A stretch of DNA of 32,433 nucleotides from positions 1 through 32,433 of the forward strand of contig JADYYB010000021.1 of assembly GCA_020853895.1 (NCBI GenBank), in the 5' to 3' direction. Each line of letters opens with the position of its first letter. Position 1 is the stretch's first letter. This document shows positions 17,204 to 23,327 of the stretch, in pieces. The DNA comes from Bauldia sp. Its GTDB lineage: Bacteria; Pseudomonadota; Alphaproteobacteria; Rhizobiales; Kaistiaceae. The translations under genes and the position numbers were made by a program. The notes below the pieces were generated by a model that saw nothing but the letters and a program-made list of their open reading frames with translations, was not told where the DNA came from and did no database searches.

Positions 17204-17221
17204 AAAAGCGAGTTTATAGCC

Positions 17222-18118
17222 TTACGGAGGGGTAAGGGCCAGTTGCGCGCCCTGGTTCATCAGGCCGGTCTCGCCCGGGCCCTGGAAGCAGGTGAACTCC
17301 GGACGCTCCCAGCGCCAGCCCGACGGGCCGCAAACCGGCTTGCCGGCGGCCTGGGAGGCCGCGATGATCTCGCTGATCAGCGACTCGTATTCCGGCTGGC
17401 CCTCGGCGTAGCCCGAGAAGTTGCCGATGTCGCCGGAAGCGGCGAAGAGGGCGGTGACGCCATCCAGCGCAGCGATCTCACGGGCGTTCTCAACGCCCTG
17501 CAGCGTCTCGATCATGAGGATGAGCACGACGTTGCGGTTGAAGGTGGCGCGGTAGCCGCCCGGAACGTTGTTGTAGAAGCCCGGACCCTGACCGCCACCG
17601 GAGGAGTGACGGCCCATCGGCGGGAAGTAGGTCCAGTTGACCGCTTCCTGGGCTTCCTCGACCGTGTCGATGGTCGGCACCATCACAACCATGGCGCCGG
17701 CGTCGAAGGCCTGCTGGAATTCCTTCTCGGTGGTGTAGGCGATACGCGTGCCGTGCATGGCCTGCGGACGCGGGCAGCGGACCCACATGTCGGCCACGTC
17801 GGCCCAGCTGTTCTGCTCATGCTGCATCTCGGTCCAGGTGAAGTCGTAGCCCGAGTTGGCGGCGGCGCAGTAGACATACGGATCGTTGGTGCGGATGGTG
17901 ATGCCGATGACGTGCTCGCCGGCTTCCATCTTGGCGCGCACCGGGTTCCAGACCTCGATCTCGCCGGAAACGTCGTAGCGCGGACCATAGGTCCAGCTGT
18001 CGGCCTGGAAGTCCGGGCCGACGGCCGGGACGCCCGAAGTCGGGCCCTGCTGGGCGTGTGCGAGGGTCGACAGACCCATCATCGCGCCGAATGCGGTCGC
18101 GAGAGCAATCTTCTTCAC
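17222..18118 (-). CDS. Exported HpcH/HpaI-type aldolase, paralogue A
   Basis: A 298-residue protein nearly identical to paralogue B: I count 19 substitutions over 298 aligned residues. The signal peptide, the four cysteines and all the catalytic-type residues (H100, R125, E204, D230) are the same. Differences concentrate at residues 104-146, near the active-site entrance, and at 282-294 in the C-terminal helix region that contributes to subunit contacts in the family. This suggests recent duplication with drift of substrate or partner choice. The start is a GTG after GGGAGGAGAAAAAA, a strong ribosome site. It is the promoter-proximal gene of the minus-strand pair and diverges from the hydroxyacid dehydrogenase gene. 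The enzymatic call is from fold and residues; activity outside the cytoplasm is inferred. Confidence 0.83.
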   Translation of the reverse strand: MKKIALATAFGAMMGLSTLAHAQQGPTSGVPAVGPDFQADSWTYGPRYDVSGEIEVWNPVRAKMEAGEHVIGITIRTNDPYVYCAAANSGYDFTWTEMQHEQNSWADVADMWVRCPRPQAMHGTRIAYTTEKEFQQAFDAGAMVVMVPTIDTVEEAQEAVNWTYFPPMGRHSSGGGQGPGFYNNVPGGYRATFNRNVVLILMIETLQGVENAREIAALDGVTALFAASGDIGNFSGYAEGQPEYESLISEIIAASQAAGKPVCGPSGWRWERPEFTCFQGPGETGLMNQGAQLALTPP

Positions 18119-18250
18119 TTTTTTCTCCTCCCATGGGATGCCGTAACTTTTGCACGGCGCCGTTACTTAGGCGTTCGGAGAGGCCAAAAGTCAACCGCGC
18201 GGCGACACGAAACGGCCCCCCGGACGTCACTCCACGACACATTGGCGTTG

Positions 18251-18261
18251 CTGCATCGCAG
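18251..18261. promoter_or_regulatory. CTGC-N3-GCAG palindrome in a divergent promoter region
   Basis: CTGCATCGCAG is a perfect inverted repeat in the 310-base gap between the aldolase pair and the dehydrogenase gene. The same pattern is the reported operator form of PhaR in some alphaproteobacteria. No pha gene is here, so a different regulator, or chance, is possible. The rest of 18119-18428 holds no gene that I can support. Confidence 0.3.
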
Positions 18262-18428
18262 AAAAATCTACCCCATTCAGGGGTTGCGGATTCTTACTCC
18301 AAAAACCACGGCCCGGCGGTATGAAGGCGCGGTCGATTCAGGCTACAAGGCGCGCCGCCGCTCCACGGTGAGGGAGCGGACAGGCGGACTTCCCGGAACC
18401 CCCGAGAACCACAAGAAAAGGACAAGCA

Positions 18429-19418
18429 ATGGCCAGCAAGACCGAGCGACCGGCACGGGTCGTCTTCCTCGACCGTGACACTCTCTCGCCCGAGACGCGC
18501 CTTCGCACTCCCGACTTTCCGCACGAACTCACGGTCCACGGCAAGACCTCGGCCGCCGAGGTCGCCGACCGCATCGTCGACGCCGAGATCGTCATCACCA
18601 ACAAGGCGCCGGTGCGCGGGCCCGAGCTCGAGAGGGCCAAGAACCTCAAGCTGATCGCGGTGGCGGCGACCGGCACCGACATCATCGACCTCAAGGCCGC
18701 CAAGGCGCACGGGGTGACGGTCTCCAACATCCGCAACTACGCGGTCCACACCGTCCCCGAGCACACCTTCTCGCTCATCCTCCTCCTCCGCCGCAGCCTC
18801 ATCGCCTACCGGGATTCGGTGAAGGCCGGGCGCTGGATCGAGGCCAACCAGTTCTGTTTCTTCGACCATCCGATCCGCGACCTCTCCGGCTCCACGCTCG
18901 GCGTGGTCGGCGACGGGGTGCTCGGCAAGGCGGTCGCCAAGCTCGGCGAGGCCTTCGGGATGAAGGTCATCTTCTCGGACTACAAGGGCACCACCGGGAT
19001 GGGCCCGCTCTACACCCCGTTCGACGAGGTGATGCGGCGGAGCGACATCATCACCCTGCACTCGCCGCTGATGCCCTCGACCCGCAACATGATCTCCACG
19101 CGCGAGTTCGCGATGATGGAGCGGAAGCCGCTCCTCATCAACACGGCGCGCGGCGGGCTCGTCGACGAGGCCGCGCTCTACGAGGCGCTGACGAAGGGGC
19201 AGGTGAGCGGGGCCGGCTTCGACGTGGTGACGGTCGAGCCGCCGCCGATGGACCACCCGATGATGAAGCTCCTCGAGCTGCCGAACTTCATCCTCACCCC
19301 GCATATCGCCTGGGCGAGCCAGGAGGCGATCCAGGGCCTCGCCGATCAGCTGGTCGACAATATCGACGCCTTCATGAAGGGCGCGCCGCGTAACGTGGTC
19401 ACGCCGGAAGGGTACTAG
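18429..19418 (+). CDS. D-2-hydroxyacid dehydrogenase (glyoxylate/hydroxypyruvate reductase type)
   Basis: A 329-residue NAD(P)-dependent enzyme that interconverts a 2-oxo acid and a D-2-hydroxy acid. The Rossmann motif is GVVGDGVLG (158-166), a variant of the usual G-x-G-x-x-G with D in the second place. The catalytic set is R241 in NTARGGLVDE, E270 in VVTVEPPP and H292 in TPHIAW. The N-terminal substrate half has the family's TGTD and HTVPEH elements. The TVEPPP region resembles glycerate dehydrogenases and glyoxylate/hydroxypyruvate reductases. That fits the nearby hydroxypyruvate isomerase and tartronate semialdehyde reductase, but the exact substrate is inferred. AAAAGGAC precedes the ATG. 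It diverges from the aldolase pair. Confidence 0.87.
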   Translation: MASKTERPARVVFLDRDTLSPETRLRTPDFPHELTVHGKTSAAEVADRIVDAEIVITNKAPVRGPELERAKNLKLIAVAATGTDIIDLKAAKAHGVTVSNIRNYAVHTVPEHTFSLILLLRRSLIAYRDSVKAGRWIEANQFCFFDHPIRDLSGSTLGVVGDGVLGKAVAKLGEAFGMKVIFSDYKGTTGMGPLYTPFDEVMRRSDIITLHSPLMPSTRNMISTREFAMMERKPLLINTARGGLVDEAALYEALTKGQVSGAGFDVVTVEPPPMDHPMMKLLELPNFILTPHIAWASQEAIQGLADQLVDNIDAFMKGAPRNVVTPEGY

Positions 19419-19528
19419 GCATGGGGCATCGGGCATCGGGCATCCGGCATCCGGCATCCGGTAAGGAAGAGGGCCCGGAATCACTTCCGAGCCCTCTGCC
19501 GATGCCGAATGCCTGATGCCGATTGCCG
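19418..19528. repeat. Heptamer tandem repeats and a mirrored set around a hairpin
   Basis: Six direct copies of GGCATSS lie end to end at 19418-19459. After a 13-base stem (AGAGGGCCCGGAA at 19468-19480, TTCCGAGCCCTCT at 19485-19497, one mismatch), four reverse-complement heptads of the GATGCC type follow at 19498-19528. The whole 111 bases can fold into one long palindrome. It lies between the convergent dehydrogenase and small secreted protein genes and probably ends transcription from both sides. Confidence 0.75.
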
Positions 19529-19530
19529 AC

Positions 19531-19860
19531 CTAGGCCGGCGGGGCCTCGAGCGGGATGTTGTTCTCCGTCAGGATGGCGTCGATCTGGCCCTTGAGGAAG
19601 GTGTGCTGGACCGACACCTCGCGGATGCGGGCGTAGACGAGCGCCTTGTCGGCATCGGTGAATTCGGCCGAGCTGGTGATGGCGCGGCGAATGGCGCGGA
19701 TGCAGTCTTCCTCGTACTGCATGGTGACGCCGCACGGGCCGTTCACCGAGGCGACCACCGGCGTGGCGGCCTGGGCAAAGGCGGCGGTGCCCGACAGGGC
19801 CGTGAAGCCGGCGGCGACGGCGGCCAGCGAGCCCATTCTCACAAGCGTGGTCAGATTCAT
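19531..19860 (-). CDS. Small secreted protein of unknown function
   Basis: A 109-residue protein. AAAGGAGC lies before the ATG. Residues 1-30 are a Sec signal peptide ending at AFA. The mature part of about 80 residues is mostly helical by composition and carries two cysteines, in GPCGVTMQYEEDCIRAIRRAI, ten residues apart, likely a disulfide. A conserved-looking stretch FTDADKALVYARIREVSVQHTFLKGQIDAIL follows. I do not recognise the family. It is convergent with the dehydrogenase gene and its upstream region carries two 15-base direct repeats. Confidence 0.7.
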   Translation of the reverse strand: MNLTTLVRMGSLAAVAAGFTALSGTAAFAQAATPVVASVNGPCGVTMQYEEDCIRAIRRAITSSAEFTDADKALVYARIREVSVQHTFLKGQIDAILTENNIPLEAPPA

Positions 19861-19877
19861 TGTTCTCTTTGCTCCTT

Positions 19878-19912
19878 TGGCGCGGTTTCGCCTTGTCTGG
19901 CGCGGTTTCGCC
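19878..19912 (-). promoter_or_regulatory. Two direct repeats upstream of the small secreted protein gene
   Basis: TGGCGCGGTTTCGCC occurs at 19878-19892 and again at 19898-19912, a 20-base period. The first copy touches the AAAGGAGC ribosome site of the minus-strand gene. A two-turn spacing suits a regulator bound on one face of the helix, or each copy can form a short GGCG/CGCC hairpin in the leader RNA. Confidence 0.45.
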
Positions 19913-20097
19913 CTCGCGCCCCCTCGGGCGCTAATTGCGGCGCGGAGGCGGGAAGTGTCAAGGCGATTGGCGCCCTGACAACAATCCCGGGCGGGTCATG
20001 GTTGCCTGCCTCGCGAGCGGCCCGGATCGGCGATTGACGGATGGCGTTCGAGGCGGCACAAGGCAGCGCCCACGCCATCCTGCCCGAGGAAAGTCCG

Positions 20098-20877
20098 ATG
20101 CCGCGCTTTGCCGCCAACCTCACCATGCTGTACGGCGAGCACCAGTTCCTCGACCGCTTCGCGGCGGCGGCCGCCGACGGCTTCGAAGGCGTCGAATATC
20201 TCTTCCCCTACGATTTCCCGAAAGAGGCGCTCGTCGAGCGGCTGCAGCAACACCGCCTCACTCAGGTCCTCCACAATCTCCCGGCCGGCGACTGGGCGGG
20301 CGGGGAGCGCGGCATCGCCTGCCTGCCCGACCGAGCGGCGGAGTTCCGCGAGGGGGTGGCGCGGGCCATCGACTACGCGACCGCGCTCGGCTGCGGCCAG
20401 GTCAACTGCCTCTCGGGCATCGCGCCGGCCGGCGTTTCCGCCGACCTCGTGCGCCAGACCTTCGTCGACAATCTCCGCTACGCGGCCGGCGAGCTGAAGA
20501 AGGCGGGGATAAAGCTCCTCGCCGAGGCGGTGAACACCCGCGACATCCCCGGCTTCTACCTCAACAAGAGCACCGACACCGAGGCGATCCTTGCCGAGGT
20601 CGGCTCCGACAACCTCTTCATCCAGTACGATTTCTACCACACCCAGGTGATGGAGGGCGACATCACCAACAAGTTCAAGCGGCTCAAGGACAGGATCGCG
20701 CACGTGCAGATCGCGGACAATCCGGGCCGCAACGAGCCGGGGACCGGCGAGATCAACTACGGATACATCTTCAGGATGCTCGACCAGGAAGGCTATTCCG
20801 GCTGGGTCGGCTGCGAGTATCGACCGGCGACCAAGACGAGCGAAGGGCTGGGCTGGCTCAAGAAGCTCGCCGTCTAG
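20098..20877 (+). CDS. hyi: Hydroxypyruvate isomerase
   Basis: A 259-residue TIM-barrel isomerase that interconverts hydroxypyruvate and tartronate semialdehyde. The start is the ATG after GAGGAAAG; an earlier in-frame ATG adds 19 unlikely residues. The start PRFAANLTMLYGEHQFLDRF is typical of Hyi. The four metal-site residues expected from the E. coli enzyme fall at the same numbers: E143, D178, Q204 and E240. The block DNPGRNEPGTGEINY is the family's conserved loop. A close relative, 2-oxo-tetronate isomerase (OtnI), cannot be fully excluded. It is followed after 33 bases by the tartronate semialdehyde reductase gene, the usual pairing for glyoxylate use. Glyoxylate carboligase and glycerate kinase are not in the window. 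Confidence 0.9.
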   Translation: MPRFAANLTMLYGEHQFLDRFAAAAADGFEGVEYLFPYDFPKEALVERLQQHRLTQVLHNLPAGDWAGGERGIACLPDRAAEFREGVARAIDYATALGCGQVNCLSGIAPAGVSADLVRQTFVDNLRYAAGELKKAGIKLLAEAVNTRDIPGFYLNKSTDTEAILAEVGSDNLFIQYDFYHTQVMEGDITNKFKRLKDRIAHVQIADNPGRNEPGTGEINYGYIFRMLDQEGYSGWVGCEYRPATKTSEGLGWLKKLAV

Positions 20878-20910
20878 CCCGCCCATAAACACGAGAAACG
20901 GAGCAAGAGC

Positions 20911-21798
20911 ATGAAGGTCGGATTCATCGGCGTCGGCATCATGGGGCGTCCCATGGCGGGCCACCTCCTCACCGGCGGGCACGAGGTCACCGTCTTCGAC
21001 GTGAAGCCGCTGCCGGCCGAGCTGACCGAGAAGGGAGCGATCGCCGCCAAGTCGGGCAAGGAAGTCGCCGAGAAGAGCGAGGTCATCATCATCATGGTGC
21101 CCAACACGCCCGACGTGGAGGCCGTGCTCTTCACCAAGGGCGGGGTCGCCGAGGGTCTTGCCAACGGCAAGACGGTGGTCGACATGAGCTCGATCTCGCC
21201 GATCGCCACCAAGGGCTTCGCCAAGCGCGTGGGGGAGCTCGGCGCCGACTATGTCGACGCGCCGGTCTCGGGCGGGGAGGTGGGCGCCAAGAACGCCACC
21301 CTCACCATCATGTGCGGCGGCACCGAGGAAGCCTTCAACCGCGTGAAGCCGCTCTTCGAGCTGATGGGCAAGAACATCACGCTGGTCGGGCCGGTGGGCG
21401 ATGGCCAGGTGACCAAGGTCGCCAACCAGATCATCGTCGCGCTCAACATCGAGGCGGTGGCCGAGGCCCTTCTCTTCGCCTCCAAGGCCGGCGCCGATCC
21501 GGCCAAGGTGCGCAGCGCGCTGATGGGCGGCTTCGCCTCCTCGAAGATCCTCGAGGTGCATGGCGAGCGCATGATCAAGCGCACCTTCGACCCGGGCTTC
21601 CGCATCGAGCTGCACCAGAAGGACCTCAACCTCGCGCTCGAATCGGCGCGGGCGCTGAAGATGTCCCTCCCCAACACCTCGACCACGCAGGAGCTCTTCA
21701 ACGCCGCCGCCGCCCAGGGCGGCTCGGCGTGGGACCACTCGGCGCTGGTCAGGGTGCTGGAAACCCTCGCCCAGCACGAGGTGGCGAAGAAGGCCTAG
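20911..21798 (+). CDS. glxR: Tartronate semialdehyde (2-hydroxy-3-oxopropionate) reductase
   Basis: A 295-residue beta-hydroxyacid dehydrogenase that reduces tartronate semialdehyde to D-glycerate with NAD(P)H. The Rossmann motif is GFIGVGIMGRPMA at 4-16. The substrate-binding block DAPVSGGEVGA is at 116-126, and the catalytic Lys is K169 in GQVTKVANQ. Length and motifs match GlxR/GarR. CGGAG lies before the ATG. It is co-transcribed with hyi, 33 bases downstream, and ends at a strong terminator. GarR-type enzymes in other bacteria work with HpcH/HpaI-type aldolases (GarL) that release tartronate semialdehyde and pyruvate. That makes the exported aldolases nearby a possible source of the substrate, though they are in a different compartment. 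Confidence 0.92.
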   Translation: MKVGFIGVGIMGRPMAGHLLTGGHEVTVFDVKPLPAELTEKGAIAAKSGKEVAEKSEVIIIMVPNTPDVEAVLFTKGGVAEGLANGKTVVDMSSISPIATKGFAKRVGELGADYVDAPVSGGEVGAKNATLTIMCGGTEEAFNRVKPLFELMGKNITLVGPVGDGQVTKVANQIIVALNIEAVAEALLFASKAGADPAKVRSALMGGFASSKILEVHGERMIKRTFDPGFRIELHQKDLNLALESARALKMSLPNTSTTQELFNAAAAQGGSAWDHSALVRVLETLAQHEVAKKA

Positions 21799-21826
21799 CC
21801 GCCCGCGACCCCGTGGGAGAAGATCG

Positions 21827-21852
21827 AAGGGCGGCCTTGGCCGCCCTTTTTC
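21827..21852 (+). terminator. Intrinsic terminator of hyi-glxR
   Basis: AAGGGCGGCC (21827-21836) pairs perfectly with GGCCGCCCTT (21839-21848) and is followed by a T run to 21851. It lies 28 bases after the glxR stop. Confidence 0.92.
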
Positions 21853-21950
21853 GTTCGAAGTGACCGCCGTCATTGCCGAGAAGCCCGCCGGACGCCATCG
21901 AGCCCGACGGGAAAAACCAACCGGAGCCCGGCCACGGCCGGCCAGCCACC

Positions 21951-23327
21951 ATGTTCCTGTCGATCGCCACGACGCACTCCCCCGCCACCGATCTCGGCTA
22001 CCTCCTCCACAAGCATCCGGAGCGGGTGCATGAGACCGAGCTGCCGTTCGGGAAGGCCTATCTCTTCTACCCGGCGGCGGGTCTGGAGCGCTGCGAGGCG
22101 GCGCTGGTCCTCGACGTCGATCCGATCGGGCTGGTGCGTGGCCGTGGGCAGGCGGAGGGGCTGCAGGACCAGTACGTGAACGACCGGCCCTATGCCGCGT
22201 CCTCGCTCCTCTCGGTGGCGATCACCCGCACGCTGCGGAGCGCGATGGCGGGCTCGTCCAAGGAGCGGCCCGAGCTCGCGGAGACCGAGATCCCGCTCGA
22301 GGCGCGGGTGACGCCGCTGCCGGCGCGCGGCGGGGAGGGGATGGTGCGGTCGCTGTTCGAGCCGCTGGGCTGGACGGTCGAGGCGGAGCCGATTGCGGGC
22401 GCCGGCGGGGCCGCGAGCCGCTACGTGTCGCTGCGGCTCAGCGGCCGGAAGAGGCTCCGCGAGCTGCTGACCCATCTCTACGTGCTCATCCCGGTGCTCG
22501 ACGACGACAAGCACTACTGGGTCGGCGAGGACGAGGTGACCAAGCTGCTCGACCGCGGCAAGGGCTGGCTGGAAGGCCATCCAGCGCGCGAGACGATCGT
22601 CGGACGGTACCTCAAGCATCGCCGTGCCCTGACAAGGGTTGCGCTAGCCCGCCTGGTGCCGGAGGACGAGGAGGAGGCGCCGGCCGACGAGGCCCGTCCC
22701 GCGCCCGAGGACAGCATCGAGGCGCCGATCCGCCTCAACGACCGGCGCCACGAGAGGGTCGTGAACGCCCTCAGGGAGGCCGGCGCCAAGGTGATCGCCG
22801 ATCTCGGCTGCAGCGAGGGCAAGCTCCTCGCGCGCCTCGTGAAGGAGCGCTGGGTCGAGGCGCTGATCGGGGTCGACGCGTCGGCGCGCGCGCTCGAATT
22901 CGCCTCGAAGCGGCTCCGGCTGAAGGAGCCGGGCGGTCCGCCTGAGGGCCGCGTCACGCTCCTCCACGGCGCGCTGACCTATCGCGACCGGCGCTGGAGC
23001 CACGCCGACGCGGCGGTGCTGGTCGAGGTGATCGAGCATCTCGACGCCGACCGCCTGCCGGCGCTGACGCGGGTCGTCTTCGGCGATGCGCGCCCGCGGA
23101 CGGTGATCGTGACCACGCCCAACGCCGAGTACAACGCGCTCTTCCCGACGCTCGCCGCCGGCGCCTTCCGCCATCCCGATCACCGCTTCGAGTGGACGAG
23201 GGGCGAGTTCGTCGCCTGGGCGCGCGAAATCGAGCGCACCCACGGCTACACGGCCGCTTTCGCCGATATCGGAGAGGCCGACGAGGAGCGGGGACCGCCG
23301 ACGCAGATGGCGGTGTTCACGCGATGA
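21951..23327 (+). CDS. hen1: RNA 3'-terminal ribose 2'-O-methyltransferase Hen1
   Basis: A 458-residue bacterial Hen1. It methylates the 2'-OH of the 3' end at a break in RNA before ligation, so the repaired RNA resists a second cut. Residues 1-250 are the bacterial-specific N-terminal domain that activates Pnkp. The C-terminal methyltransferase has the SAM motif DLGCSEG at 284-290. Its metal-binding set reads EVIEH at 359-363 (E359, E362, H363) with H408/H411 in RHPDHRFEWTR. The ATG has no strong ribosome site nearby. The TGA overlaps the pnkp start (ATGA), so the two are translationally coupled. Length and partner are as expected for the known RNA-repair system. Confidence 0.93.
   Translation: MFLSIATTHSPATDLGYLLHKHPERVHETELPFGKAYLFYPAAGLERCEAALVLDVDPIGLVRGRGQAEGLQDQYVNDRPYAASSLLSVAITRTLRSAMAGSSKERPELAETEIPLEARVTPLPARGGEGMVRSLFEPLGWTVEAEPIAGAGGAASRYVSLRLSGRKRLRELLTHLYVLIPVLDDDKHYWVGEDEVTKLLDRGKGWLEGHPARETIVGRYLKHRRALTRVALARLVPEDEEEAPADEARPAPEDSIEAPIRLNDRRHERVVNALREAGAKVIADLGCSEGKLLARLVKERWVEALIGVDASARALEFASKRLRLKEPGGPPEGRVTLLHGALTYRDRRWSHADAAVLVEVIEHLDADRLPALTRVVFGDARPRTVIVTTPNAEYNALFPTLAAGAFRHPDHRFEWTRGEFVAWAREIERTHGYTAAFADIGEADEERGPPTQMAVFTR

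Noticed and set aside
19418-19459. A CRISPR or integron-like repeat array
   Set aside because: Seven-base units without spacers and no cas or integrase genes nearby.
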